Shown in pieces: positions 27,839 to 37,149 of a stretch of 64,000 nt of DNA. The translations under genes and the position numbers were made by a program. The notes under the pieces were generated by a model that was given only the letters and a program-made list of their open reading frames with translations, did no database searches and had not been told where the DNA came from. Positions within the stretch are counted from its first letter, which is position 1; every line of letters begins with the position of its first letter. Origin of the DNA: Alcaligenes sp. SORT26 (GTDB taxonomy: Bacteria; Pseudomonadota; Gammaproteobacteria; Burkholderiales; Burkholderiaceae_B); assembly GCF_017377875.1 (NCBI RefSeq), contig NZ_CP070975.1:1860001-1924000 (forward strand), read 5' to 3'.

Positions 27839-28311
27839 GCCTCTGATCCGGCCTCCAGTTTTCGTTCCAGAATCTGGGGGCCGGGCCCTTGCTGGCCCAG
27901 AATATCGGCTGGGTTACGCAAGGGGCATTCACTCATCGACAAGCACCCACAGCCAATGCAGTGGGTCAGCTCATCACGCAGCCGCGTCAACTGCTCAATA
28001 CGATCATTCAGCTTGTCTTGCCAGCGACTGGACATGGCCCGCCATTGCTTGCTGGATGGCTTGCTGCCTGGTGGCAAACCACTCAGAGCCTCATGAATTT
28101 CCTCTAGCGGAATCCCCGTGCGCTGCGCCACTTTGATGATCGCAATGTAGCGCAAGACCACCGATTCAAAACGGCGCTGGTTGCCACTGTTTCGGGTACT
28201 GGCGATCAAGCCCTTGGATTCATAAAAATGCACGGTCGACACAGGCACACCGCTGCGTTTAGCCACTTCCCCCACCGTCAATGCTCGACTGTAATCCGCT
28301 GTTTTTGCCAT
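27835..28311 (-). CDS. soxR: Redox-sensing MerR-family activator
   Basis: 158 residues. MerR helix-turn-helix at about 10-75 ([26 protein letters not shown]), a dimerisation helix, and the [2Fe-2S] loop [19 protein letters not shown] with four cysteines at C-x2-C-x-C-x5-C, diagnostic of SoxR. In non-enteric bacteria SoxR responds to redox-active compounds and drives efflux pumps. It is divergent from an RND pump with a perfect SoxR box between. The start at 28311 ([11 protein letters not shown]) is preferred over an upstream in-frame start at 28332, which would sit in the promoter. Confidence 0.96.
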   Translation of the reverse strand: MAKTADYSRALTVGEVAKRSGVPVSTVHFYESKGLIASTRNSGNQRRFESVVLRYIAIIKVAQRTGIPLEEIHEALSGLPPGSKPSSKQWRAMSSRWQDKLNDRIEQLTRLRDELTHCIGCGCLSMSECPLRNPADILGQQGPGPQILERKLEAGSEA

Positions 28312-28322
28312 CTTGCCACCCC

Positions 28323-28353
28323 TTGACCTCAAGTTAACTTGAGGTTTTATAGT
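28323..28353 (+). promoter_or_regulatory. SoxR box in a 19-bp-spacer promoter
   Basis: The -35 TTGACC (28323-28328) and -10 TATAGT (28348-28353) are 19 bp apart, the overlong spacer of MerR-type promoters. The 18-bp perfect palindrome CCTCAAGTTAACTTGAGG (28327-28344) fills the spacer and matches the E. coli soxS SoxR box. It drives the RND pump rightward and lies 16 bp from the soxR start, so autoregulation is likely. Confidence 0.93.
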
Positions 28354-28593
28354 CCAGGTATCTAATTAAGGCAAGCCGTGTTGGCTGCCCCCTTTGTTGT
28401 CACAGGAACCTGCCATGCCTCCCCTCATTTGGATTATGTTTGCCGGACCGTTGTCATGGTTGCGGCAATCCCTGCTTGTGTCAGCCACGTACTTCAAACC
28501 CGAAGACTGGTCACAAAGTGATCAACGATTCGGCTGGACTCTCCCGAACAAACTGCCTCTGTGGCCTTCCTCCGTACAGGGAGGGCAAGCAGC

Positions 28594-29667
28594 ATGAGTT
28601 CGCGTCGTACATGGATCATGATTCCCGTTTTGGCCGGTGTATTGGCCCTGGGCTGGCGTTTGCTGCCCGCCTCACAAGAAGCACAGGCTGGTGGCGCCTA
28701 CCCACCCGCCGTCGTCGAGCTATCAACTGTAGAGTCTCAAACCGCTCCCCGTCTTTTACATGCGGTGGGAGCATTGGAAGCCTGGCAACAAGTGCTGTTA
28801 AGCGCGGAAACCAGCGGTCGCATTCGCAAGATAGATTTCACCTCCGGACAAGCGGTCAGGGCAGGCCAACCACTACTTGTGTTGAATGACGAACTGGAAC
28901 AAGCCAGCGTGCGTCGGGAGCAAGCGCAGGTCAAACAGGCGGCCATTCAATTGACGCGCGTGCGCAAATTGAAAGAACAGCAAGCCGCTACCCAGGAACA
29001 GTTGGATCAGGCCCAGGCCGATCACGCCGTGGCTCAAGCCCAACTGCAATACCAGCGCGCTGAGCTGGCCCTGAAACAGATCAACGCCCCCTTCGCAGGC
29101 CGTATCGGTATCACCAGCCTGCACCAGGGCCACTATCTGCAGCCAGGCCAAACCATTGCCAGCCTGGTTGATGACAGCCAGTTGCGCGTCAACCTGAGCG
29201 TGCCCGAGCACAGTTTGCGTGACCTGAATGTGGGCCAGACCTTGCAGATACAGGTAGATGCCTGGCCCGAAGAAACCTTCGAGGCCAAGATCAGTGCGAT
29301 TGACCCCTTGATTGGAGACTCGCGCAGCGTTCGCCTGCAAGCCGTGCTCAACAACCCGGAACACCGTTTGCAGGCGGGTATGTATGCCCGCGCACAATTA
29401 AAGCGCCCGGCCGAAGCCCCCGTGCTGACCGTACCTGAAACCGCACTGACCTATACCGCTTACGGGCAAACCGTATTCGTTGCTACCCCTCAGGACCAGG
29501 GCTTGTGGCAAGTGCGTCGCGTATCGGTGCAAACCGGCGAAGCCTGGGATGAACGTGTCGAAATTACCGATGGGCTAAAAGCAGGCGATACCGTTGTCAG
29601 CGCCGGTCAGATCAAGATTCAGGACGGCTCCACCGTGCAGACCGCCAAGGATAAGGAGCCCGTATGA
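28594..29667 (+). CDS. mexH: RND efflux periplasmic adaptor, MexH-like
   Basis: 357 residues of the HlyD/AcrA family. N-terminal signal/anchor (TWIMIPVLAGVLALGWRLLP), lipoyl half (AVGALEAWQQVLLSAETSGRIRKI), coiled-coil hairpin about 95-165, second lipoyl half (APFAGRIGITSLHQGHYLQPGQTI), then beta-barrel and membrane-proximal domains. GGGAGG lies 9 nt upstream of the ATG. First gene behind the SoxR box. With the next two genes it matches P. aeruginosa mexHI-opmD, a SoxR target; the mexG counterpart is absent. Overlaps the pump gene by 4 bp. Confidence 0.88.
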   Translation: MSSRRTWIMIPVLAGVLALGWRLLPASQEAQAGGAYPPAVVELSTVESQTAPRLLHAVGALEAWQQVLLSAETSGRIRKIDFTSGQAVRAGQPLLVLNDELEQASVRREQAQVKQAAIQLTRVRKLKEQQAATQEQLDQAQADHAVAQAQLQYQRAELALKQINAPFAGRIGITSLHQGHYLQPGQTIASLVDDSQLRVNLSVPEHSLRDLNVGQTLQIQVDAWPEETFEAKISAIDPLIGDSRSVRLQAVLNNPEHRLQAGMYARAQLKRPAEAPVLTVPETALTYTAYGQTVFVATPQDQGLWQVRRVSVQTGEAWDERVEITDGLKAGDTVVSAGQIKIQDGSTVQTAKDKEPV

Positions 29668-32600
29668 ACACCACCTCCCGTCCCGGCTTTACCGACTTGT
29701 TCGTTCGTCGGCCGGTACTTGCTCTGGTGGTCAGCGCCCTGCTCCTGATGCTGGGTCTGTTTTCCCTGGACAAGCTGCCCATCCGGCAGTATCCCTTGCT
29801 GGAAAACTCCACCATCACGATTACCACCGAGTACCCCGGCGCCTCTGCACAACTGATGCAAGGCTTTGTGACCCAGCCCATCGCCCAGGCTCTGGCCTCG
29901 GTGGAAGGGGTGGACTATCTCTCCTCCAACTCCGTGCAAAGCCGCAGTGTCGTGACCTTGCGCATGGAACTGAACCGCGACTCTACCCAGGCCCTGACCG
30001 AAGTCATGAGCAAAGTCAGCCAGGTGCGTTATCGCCTGCCTGAAGGTGCCTACGACCCGGTGGTGGAGCGTTCCTCCGGAGACTCCACGGCGGTGGCCTA
30101 TGTCGGTTTTTCCACCACGTCGATCTCCATCCCGGAGTTGAATGACTACTTGTCCCGCGTGGTCGAACCCATGTTCTCCACCATTGACGGCGTAGCGAAA
30201 ATCCAGACCTTCGGTGGCCAGAAGCTGGCCATGCGCCTATGGCTGGATTCGGACCGCATGGCCGGTTATCAACTGACAGCCGCCGATATCGCCCAGGCCG
30301 TGCGAGCCAATAACTATCAGGCCGCCCCCGGCATGGTCAAAGGCCAGCATGTTCTGAGCAATATTCAGCTCAATTCAGATCTGACCAGCGTGGCCGAATT
30401 CCAGGACCTGATTGTGCGTGAAGACGGCACATCCCTGGTACGACTGCGCGATGTGGGCAAAGTGGAACTGGGTGCGGCGGCGACCGAAACCAGCGCCTTG
30501 ATGGATGGCCTGCCCGCGATTCACCTGGGTTTGTTCCCCACCCCTGGCGGCAACCCCTTGCGCATTGTGGAAGGCATTCGTGATCGCCTGCCCGCTATTG
30601 AAGCCACCCTGCCACCGGGTGTTGAAGTGGCTCTGGCCTTTGAAACCGCCCGCTTTATTCAAGCCTCGATTGATGAGGTGCTCAAGACCCTGACCGAAGC
30701 CATGATTATTGTGGTGCTGGTCATTTACCTGTGCCTGGGTTCCTTCCGCAGTGTGCTGATTCCCCTGGCTACCATTCCCCTGTCCATGTTGGGCGCAGCC
30801 GCCTTGATGCTGGCCTTTGGCTTCAGTATCAACTTGCTGACCTTGCTGGCCATGGTGCTGGCGATCGGGCTAGTCGTGGACGATGCGATTGTGGTGGTTG
30901 AAAACGTGCACCGTCACATTGCCGCCGGACGCTCGCCCGTGGTGGCGGCCTTGCTGGGCGCACGGGAAGTGGCGGGGCCTGTCATTGCCATGACGCTGAC
31001 ACTGGCCGCCGTCTATGCACCGATTGGCCTGATGGGCGGCCTGACCGGAGCGCTCTTCAAAGAGTTTGCCCTGACGCTGGCCGGTGCCGTGCTGGTATCC
31101 GGTGTGGTGGCCCTGACCTTGTCCCCGGTGATGAGCTCTTTGCTGCTGCCCTCTCAGCAAGATGAAGGTCGCATGGCCCACCTGGCCGAGAGCTTCTTCG
31201 GTGGTTTGTCTGCCCGCTATGGCCGCTTGCTGGCTCGGTCCTTGCGTCACCGCTGGCTTACCGGCGCTATGGCCCTGCTGGTCTTTATCAGCCTGCCCGT
31301 GCTCTATCAGATGACACACAGCGAACTGGCACCGATTGAAGATCAGGCCAGCGTGCTGACGGCAGTGAAAGCCCCGCAGAACGCCAACCTGGCCTATGCC
31401 GAGCGCGACGGCAAACTGCTGGACGATACCTATCGTGACGTAGCCGAAACCGAGAGCACCTGGCTGATTGTGGGTACAGACGGCCCGGCCGCCAGCTTTG
31501 GCGGGATCAACCTGAAAGACTGGAGCAAGCGCGAGCGCGATGCCAGCGCCGTACAAGGTGAGCTGCAAGGACGCGTCAGCAGCATTCCCGGCAGCAGTAT
31601 CTTCGCCTTCCAGCTCGCCCCCTTGCCCGGCTCCAGCGGCGGCCTGCCCGTCCAACTGGTGCTGCGCAGTCCCGGCGACTACCGCACGGTGTACGACACC
31701 ATGGAATGGGTCAAACAGCAGGCGCGTGAAAGCGGATTGTTTGTGGTGGTGGACAGTGATCTGGATTACAACAAGCCCGTTTCCCGCGTAGAAATCGACC
31801 GCAGCAAAGCGGCCAGCATGGGCATCAGCCTGCGTGATATTGCAGACTCCCTGGCTGTGCTGGTGGGCGAGAACTACCTGAACCGCTTCTCGCTGGATGG
31901 TCGCTCGTATGACGTGATTCCGCAAAGCCAGCGCGAACTGCGCCTGACCGCCCAGGCTCTGACCCGCCAGTTTGTACGCAGTGCCAATGGCGAGCTGGTG
32001 CCCTTGTCGACCATGGTCCAGATTCACAGCGAAGTGGAACCGAACAGCCTGCGCCAATTCAACCAGCAGAACTCGGCCACCTTGCAGGCCATTCCTGCAC
32101 CCGGCGTCACCCTGGGCCAGGCCGTTGCCTATCTGGATGAAGTCGCCAGCCAATTGCCTGCCGGTTTTACGCATGACTGGCAATCCGAATCACGCCAGTT
32201 CACGCAGGAAAGCCAGTCTCTGGTGTGGGCCTTCCTGGCCGCATTGGTGGTGATTTATCTGGTACTGGCCGCGCAATATGAAAGCCTGGTGGATCCCATC
32301 ATCATTCTGGTCACCGTCCCCTTGTCCTTATGCGGCGCACTGCTGCCTCTGGCGCTGGGATTGGGCACGCTCAATATCTACACCCAGATTGGCTTGCTGA
32401 CCCTGGTGGGGCTAATCAGCAAACACGGGATCCTGATGGTGGAATTTGCCAATGAACTGCAATTCAAAGAGGGGCTGAAAAAACCTGAAGCCATCTTGCA
32501 AGCGGCCCGTATCCGTTTACGTCCTGTACTGATGACAACCGGGGCCATGGTCTTTGGTCTGGTGCCGCTCCTGTTTGCCTCGGGCGCGGGTGCCAGCAGC

Positions 32601-32780
32601 CGCTTTGGCCTGGGCGTGGTGCTGGTATCAGGCATGCTGATCGGCACCGTCTTCACCTTATTCATCCTGCCTACTTTGTATACCTTGCTGGCGCATGATC
32701 ACGCCCATCAAGCAGACACCCCGCGGGCGCGCGACCTGGCTCAGGCCCTGCGCCCTTCGACTGGAGAACACGCATCATGA
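29664..32780 (+). CDS. mexI: RND multidrug efflux pump, MexI-like
   Basis: 1038 residues, the size of HAE1-type RND proteins, with 12 predicted membrane segments and two large periplasmic loops. The proton-relay motif GLVVDDAIVVVENVHRH is in TM4; RRPVLALVVSALLLMLG at the start and VYLVLAAQYESLVDPIIILVTVPL and TLVGLISKHGILMVEFANE in the second half are family marks. It would export redox-active or aromatic compounds by proton antiport as the inner-membrane part of a tripartite pump. Both ends overlap neighbours by 4 bp. Confidence 0.92.
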   Translation: MNTTSRPGFTDLFVRRPVLALVVSALLLMLGLFSLDKLPIRQYPLLENSTITITTEYPGASAQLMQGFVTQPIAQALASVEGVDYLSSNSVQSRSVVTLRMELNRDSTQALTEVMSKVSQVRYRLPEGAYDPVVERSSGDSTAVAYVGFSTTSISIPELNDYLSRVVEPMFSTIDGVAKIQTFGGQKLAMRLWLDSDRMAGYQLTAADIAQAVRANNYQAAPGMVKGQHVLSNIQLNSDLTSVAEFQDLIVREDGTSLVRLRDVGKVELGAAATETSALMDGLPAIHLGLFPTPGGNPLRIVEGIRDRLPAIEATLPPGVEVALAFETARFIQASIDEVLKTLTEAMIIVVLVIYLCLGSFRSVLIPLATIPLSMLGAAALMLAFGFSINLLTLLAMVLAIGLVVDDAIVVVENVHRHIAAGRSPVVAALLGAREVAGPVIAMTLTLAAVYAPIGLMGGLTGALFKEFALTLAGAVLVSGVVALTLSPVMSSLLLPSQQDEGRMAHLAESFFGGLSARYGRLLARSLRHRWLTGAMALLVFISLPVLYQMTHSELAPIEDQASVLTAVKAPQNANLAYAERDGKLLDDTYRDVAETESTWLIVGTDGPAASFGGINLKDWSKRERDASAVQGELQGRVSSIPGSSIFAFQLAPLPGSSGGLPVQLVLRSPGDYRTVYDTMEWVKQQARESGLFVVVDSDLDYNKPVSRVEIDRSKAASMGISLRDIADSLAVLVGENYLNRFSLDGRSYDVIPQSQRELRLTAQALTRQFVRSANGELVPLSTMVQIHSEVEPNSLRQFNQQNSATLQAIPAPGVTLGQAVAYLDEVASQLPAGFTHDWQSESRQFTQESQSLVWAFLAALVVIYLVLAAQYESLVDPIIILVTVPLSLCGALLPLALGLGTLNIYTQIGLLTLVGLISKHGILMVEFANELQFKEGLKKPEAILQAARIRLRPVLMTTGAMVFGLVPLLFASGAGASSRFGLGVVLVSGMLIGTVFTLFILPTLYTLLAHDHAHQADTPRARDLAQALRPSTGEHAS

Positions 32781-34213
32781 CGCCACATGCTTTATCAAAC
32801 AGGCTCGCCCCTGTGGCACGTGCTTTGCGACTGGTGATCCCCAGCCTGATCCTGAGCGGCTGCGCCGTGGGACTGGATACCTCCATTCCCACCGCCCCGA
32901 CCTTGGCCCAAAGCAACTGGAACAGTCAGTTTGCACAAGCCCCCGAGCAGCGCGAAAACTGGTGGACCTTGCTTCAAGACCCCCAGTTGGACGCCTTGAT
33001 TGCCAAGGCTCTGGATCACAATCTGGATATTGCCCAGGCACAAGCCCGCTGGCGGGCCTCCCGCGCCCTGATCGACGAGCGCCAGCATGACAGGCTGCCC
33101 GCAGTCACTGCCCAGGCCAGCTACAACCGTAGCGGCGCACAATTTACCGCGCCAGACGGCTCCATTGATCACGGCATTACCGAGAACTGGCGCTTGGGTA
33201 TGCAAGCCACTTGGGAGATCGACCTGTTTGGCCGTGTGGAACAACTGGCCCGCTCTGCCCAGGCACGCAGCGAAGCCAGCGCGGATCAACTGGAGCTGAC
33301 TCGACAGGCTATGGCCGCTGAGCTGGCACGCCAATACGTGCAGGCCCAGGGCTTGCAACGGCGCGTGGCCCTGGCAGAGGACGATGTACGAAGCTGGGAA
33401 CATACCCTGAAGCTGGTGCAGGCCGGTGTGTCGCTAGGCCGGGAACTGCCCGAGAATCTGGACAATGCCCACGCCGGTCTGGAGCGTGCCAAAACCCTGG
33501 TGCCGCAACTGCGCAGCGACCTGGAACTGGCCCGCCTGCGCATTCAGGTCTTGAGCGGTGGCCAAGCCGAAGCCATAGCCACACCGCTGCCCAGCGCCAA
33601 AGCGCCGTTGGCCGCTTCCCTGCCTTTGGGCGATGTAAACGCCATGCTGTTCAACCGGCCTGACGTACGCGCTGCACGACAAGAGATTCTGGCCAACTCG
33701 CACGAAGTCGCCTCAGCCACAGCCGAGCTATACCCCCGTCTGGATCTGGCTGGTTTCATCGGCTTCTTTGCCCTGCGGGGCAGCAACCTGGGCAATGCCG
33801 CGCGAGCATTCGATGTCTCTCCTGCCATGCAATGGCCTGCTCTTCGTTTAGGGCATGCCAAAGCACGCTTGCGGGGCATGGAAGCCGTGGCAGACGAGTC
33901 ACGTCTGCACTATCAGCAAGTCTTGCTACAGGCCCAGGAAGAAATTCAGGGGTCTTTGCAAAGGCTGACGCAACATCAGGAAAGCCTGCTTAGCCTGACA
34001 CGGGCTGCTTCACATCTGGAAAATGCTCACACTCGTGCCCTGACGCGCTATGAAGTGGGCGCGGGTGCGTATCAGCAAGTGCTGGAGAATCAACGCAGCC
34101 TGAACCAGACCCGGCAAGAGCTGGCAATGGCTGAAACCGGCTCCTACCTGAATGTGATTGCCTTGTATCAGGCCTTGGGTTGGGGAATCGCTACACCGAA
34201 CACGCCTGAGTAA
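32777..34213 (+). CDS. opmD: RND outer-membrane channel lipoprotein, OpmD-like
   Basis: 478 residues of the NodT/OprM family. Lipobox LSGC near residues 30-33 after a hydrophobic signal; NWWTLLQDPQLDALIAKALDHNLDIAQAQARW and ENWRLGMQATWEIDLFGRV are channel signatures; the C-terminal repeat contains EVGAGAYQQVLENQRSLNQTRQEL. Third gene of the SoxR-controlled pump. It converges on the small membrane-protein gene with only 2 bp between stops and no clear terminator. Confidence 0.92.
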   Translation: MTPHALSNRLAPVARALRLVIPSLILSGCAVGLDTSIPTAPTLAQSNWNSQFAQAPEQRENWWTLLQDPQLDALIAKALDHNLDIAQAQARWRASRALIDERQHDRLPAVTAQASYNRSGAQFTAPDGSIDHGITENWRLGMQATWEIDLFGRVEQLARSAQARSEASADQLELTRQAMAAELARQYVQAQGLQRRVALAEDDVRSWEHTLKLVQAGVSLGRELPENLDNAHAGLERAKTLVPQLRSDLELARLRIQVLSGGQAEAIATPLPSAKAPLAASLPLGDVNAMLFNRPDVRAARQEILANSHEVASATAELYPRLDLAGFIGFFALRGSNLGNAARAFDVSPAMQWPALRLGHAKARLRGMEAVADESRLHYQQVLLQAQEEIQGSLQRLTQHQESLLSLTRAASHLENAHTRALTRYEVGAGAYQQVLENQRSLNQTRQELAMAETGSYLNVIALYQALGWGIATPNTPE

Positions 34214-34215
34214 TT

Positions 34216-34635
34216 TCAAGGCTGATTGGTCTGGGGGTGGTCTGTCTCAAAGATAGGCCGCCCCTTTTCTATTTGGGCATCCGCCTGTTGCAAAAACTCG
34301 GATAGATTCGCAATCTTGCTCTGCATCAGCCGGTCCAGAAATTTACCGCCAAACCACAACAAGGCGCAGCAGAAAAACGTAATCGGCAATACATACCAAC
34401 GCAGCCAGGCCGAAGCATCCAGCAACCAGCCAAGCACGGTAAAAATCACCACCAAGGTGCAGGCAATCCAGTTATTGCGTTTGGCTTTAAGCAGAAATTT
34501 ACTCAAGTCCTGGTGACCACGCTCCAGGGTTTCCAATTGCTCGCACAACTGATCACGATCTTTTTTCAACTTTGCCCAGGCGGCGCGCTGCTCCTGTGTC
34601 ACCGGCCTGCTTGGTTCATGTTCCTGATGGCTCAT
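34216..34635 (-). CDS. Small protein with two TM segments, unknown
   Basis: 139 residues. A charged helical start (RAAWAKLKKDRDQLCEQLETLERG), two hydrophobic segments at about 56-73 and 80-96 (IACTLVVIFTVLGWLL and YVLPITFFCCALLWF), and a helical tail (SEFLQQADAQIEKGRPIFE). No family recognised. Two adjacent Met codons; the second is used here. It follows the AmiR gene by about 50 bp on the same strand, so it may be the last gene of the amiS-amiC-amiR transcript. Confidence 0.65.
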   Translation of the reverse strand: MSHQEHEPSRPVTQEQRAAWAKLKKDRDQLCEQLETLERGHQDLSKFLLKAKRNNWIACTLVVIFTVLGWLLDASAWLRWYVLPITFFCCALLWFGGKFLDRLMQSKIANLSEFLQQADAQIEKGRPIFETDHPQTNQP

Positions 34636-34686
34636 CATCTCTACGTCTGGCAGCGGAGTGCTCTATAAAAACGCTATAAAACCTCG

Positions 34687-35376
34687 CTAGTTCCCCAGCA
34701 AGGACGAACCTTTCTGCCCCAGGGACAGCACTTCACTGGCATTCACAATAGCAATCGAAATGTCTTCAATCGTGCTGCGTTTGTTCATGGCTTGCTCGCG
34801 GATCAGATCATAGGCCTGATCCTCGGAAACCTGGTGGGCACGCATCAAGATCGTCTTGGCTTGCGCCACATGGCGTTGCCCTACTAATTTGCTTTGCAAC
34901 TTGCTGATCAGACGACGCTGCTGACGCAGTTCTTTATGGTATTTGCGGGCCAGCACCACCGTGGACAAGAGACCAAAAGAACGAATGGGCGAGGGCAAAA
35001 TCGCCTGAATATTCAGATCCAGCACCGCCGACACAATGGTGGGGTTCTCATAATTGACCACCGCAATAATGGTGGGTGCTTCCTCATCACATACCCAATC
35101 CAGGCGCAGGTGCAAAAGATCAGGTTGCACGGCCAGAAATACCAGATCCGTTCCTGACGGCAGGTTCTGCGTGGGCGGCCAGATCGTCTGGACCGCGCAC
35201 CCGATACGCTGCAGTTGCTGGGTCAGCAAGCGGCCATCGCTATCGTCCGGGTGCATGACCACCATCGTCAATTGCCGCAGTTCCTTCAACTGTGGCGAGG
35301 TGGCATGCGGAAACCGGTTCCGCGCTCGCAGGGGCTTGTTTGCCGGCTCATCACCGTAGGAAGAGGAGTTGGCCAC
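34687..35376 (-). CDS. amiR: ANTAR-domain antitermination regulator, AmiR-like
   Basis: 229 residues. The N-terminal part is a degenerate receiver domain without obvious phosphorylation site; a coiled coil follows (RKYHKELRQQRRLISKLQSKL); the C-terminal ANTAR domain is about 160-220 with LVGQRHVAQAKTILMRAHQVSEDQAYDLIREQAMNKRSTIEDISIAIV. AmiR binds leader RNA and prevents termination unless held by AmiC. It starts with GTG 3 bp after amiC, GGAG 9 nt upstream. Complex formation with the amiC product is expected from the Pseudomonas system. Confidence 0.9.
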   Translation of the reverse strand: MANSSSYGDEPANKPLRARNRFPHATSPQLKELRQLTMVVMHPDDSDGRLLTQQLQRIGCAVQTIWPPTQNLPSGTDLVFLAVQPDLLHLRLDWVCDEEAPTIIAVVNYENPTIVSAVLDLNIQAILPSPIRSFGLLSTVVLARKYHKELRQQRRLISKLQSKLVGQRHVAQAKTILMRAHQVSEDQAYDLIREQAMNKRSTIEDISIAIVNASEVLSLGQKGSSLLGN

Positions 35377-35379
35377 GCT

Positions 35380-36534
35380 TTATGTCTCCAAAGTATCCAG
35401 CTTGGCAGTCCAGTCACCCAGAGAATGAGTGACCAGATACGGATCGGGCGAGACGGGGCGTGTTGCTTGCCGCACAATCGTAAATTCGCCATCGGCGTTA
35501 ATGCGCCCAATCCGAGGGTAGAGCCACGTGTGGTGATTATTGGGATCAACTTTGATCCGCCCCTGAGGCGCATCCAGCTCACTGCCCAAGAGATAAGGCA
35601 GCAAGTCCTCGATCGCATCACTGGCCGATTGTCGATACGCATTGGCAAACAAATGCATCTGTGAATAGGCCGCTTCCCAACACAGATTAGGGTGGCAGTC
35701 AGCGCCAAAGCGCTTGCGCAAGCTGGCCAGACAACGCGCATTGACCTCTGACTCTATCGATTGAAAATACGGTGCCGCCGTGAAATGGCCACAGGCAATT
35801 TCTGCCCCCATCTGCGCGATCTCTGCCTCCGAAGTCGTCAGGCTGGCAATAGGCATGGTCTGCGGATTAAAGCCTGCATTGGCATACGCACGATACAGAT
35901 TGGCCGTGGAATCCCCCACCACCGTAGAAAAGATAAAGTCCGGCTGCTTGTCCCGTATGTCCTGCATGATGCGGCTGTAATCACTTTCACTGGCATCCAG
36001 AGGCAGATAGTGCTCGCCCAGCACTTTGCTGTCGGGATGCTGCATCACCAGCTCGCGCATGATGCGGTTGGACTCGTAGGGGTAGATATAGTCCGAGCCA
36101 ATCATGTAGACCCGTGCCCCGAAATTACTGGTCATGAAATGCGCCAGCTGCACGCTGTTCTGATTGGGCGCGGCACCGGTATAGATCACATTGCCGGAAA
36201 ACTCGAAGCCTTCGTACAAAGTGGGATAGAACAGCAGCTTGTTCCATTTCTCCACAATCGGGATCACCGCCTTGCGGCTGCTGGACATATAGCCGCCAAA
36301 AATCACATTGACCCGGTCATGCACAATCAGCCGCTCGGCCTGCTCGGCATAGCATGAGGGCTTGGAAGCCGGGTCGTAGCACACGGCGACCAATTCACGC
36401 CCCAACAGGCCACCGGCCTCGTTGATTTCATCAATCGCCAGTTTGGTCCCCTGCCATTGCGACTGGCCAATGGTAGAGGTCATGCCGGTTGCGGAATAAA
36501 GAACGCCGACGCGTACGGGGTCGTTGTGAGCCAA
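35380..36534 (-). CDS. amiC: Amide-sensing periplasmic-binding-fold protein, AmiC-like
   Basis: 384 residues with close similarity to Pseudomonas AmiC: GGYMSSSRKAVIPIVEKWNKLLFYPTLYEGFEFSGNVIYTG-type region, GSDYIYPYESNRIMREL, SLTTSEAEIAQM and DAPQGRIKVDPNNHH. No signal peptide, as expected for the cytoplasmic sensor that holds AmiR until an amide binds. A TTG at 36534 preceded by AGGAG at 7 nt gives MAHNDPVRVGVLYS, aligned with the AmiC N-terminus; an ATG at 36564-36555 lacks a good SD. The amidase gene amiE is not next to it. Confidence 0.88.
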   Translation of the reverse strand: MAHNDPVRVGVLYSATGMTSTIGQSQWQGTKLAIDEINEAGGLLGRELVAVCYDPASKPSCYAEQAERLIVHDRVNVIFGGYMSSSRKAVIPIVEKWNKLLFYPTLYEGFEFSGNVIYTGAAPNQNSVQLAHFMTSNFGARVYMIGSDYIYPYESNRIMRELVMQHPDSKVLGEHYLPLDASESDYSRIMQDIRDKQPDFIFSTVVGDSTANLYRAYANAGFNPQTMPIASLTTSEAEIAQMGAEIACGHFTAAPYFQSIESEVNARCLASLRKRFGADCHPNLCWEAAYSQMHLFANAYRQSASDAIEDLLPYLLGSELDAPQGRIKVDPNNHHTWLYPRIGRINADGEFTIVRQATRPVSPDPYLVTHSLGDWTAKLDTLET

Positions 36535-36666
36535 AGTCCATCTCCTGTCTAGCATGGTAGAGGCGCAGGTCGACAGACCTGCCAATAAACACTACGAGCG
36601 AGCATCAGGTTACTCCAAAAAACAGCATGACTTCGGCTCCCAAACGACGTTCCATTCTTGCCTTGC

Positions 36667-37149
36667 TTACCAGGCATCCATCAAGATCACGGTGCCGGGC
36701 AACCAGCATGTCAGCGCACCGATCAGGATGGTGTACACGGGCAAGATACGTACTGTGCGACCCAGTCCCAAAGCCAGAAAAAACAGGAACCACAAGCTGG
36801 ACCACAAGAGCCACATGGTGATCAAGCGTGGATCACCCGCCGTCCAGGCAAAGGCCAGCGCACTGATAGCCACAAACAGGCAATACCAGCCAAAGCCAAC
36901 GCCCTTCAGGCCATACCACTGCACCACGGCCAGATACAGATACGTAAAGGCAAACAGCAAGCCTCCGGCGACGGCAAAGAAATCCGCCATTTGCTCGCCA
37001 CGCTGCAAGCCCACCAGATTGATGAACAGGGCCAGCAGCCCCACCAGCAAGTTAAAGGGGGCAAGATCCCGACTTTCAATACGTCCAGTCAAACCCACAC
37101 CATTAACAATCAGCACAGCCCCAATAAAGAAAAGCGCAACACCCAACAT
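36667..37149 (-). CDS. amiS: AmiS/UreI family amide or urea channel
   Basis: 160 residues, six hydrophobic segments filling almost the whole length, as in AmiS and UreI channels (MLGVALFFIGAVLIVNGVGLTG at the N-terminus; FAFTYLYLAVVQWYGLKGVGFGWYCLFVAI in the centre). It would admit short-chain amides or urea. ATG at 37149 has GGAGG 8 nt upstream; an in-frame TTG at 37164 overlaps that SD and is rejected. First gene of amiS-amiC-amiR; the leader upstream holds a strong terminator hairpin. Confidence 0.87.
   Translation of the reverse strand: MLGVALFFIGAVLIVNGVGLTGRIESRDLAPFNLLVGLLALFINLVGLQRGEQMADFFAVAGGLLFAFTYLYLAVVQWYGLKGVGFGWYCLFVAISALAFAWTAGDPRLITMWLLWSSLWFLFFLALGLGRTVRILPVYTILIGALTCWLPGTVILMDAW

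Noticed and set aside
34213-34216. Terminator between the opmD-like gene and the small membrane protein
   Set aside because: Only 2 bp separate the stops and no T-flanked hairpin could be drawn.
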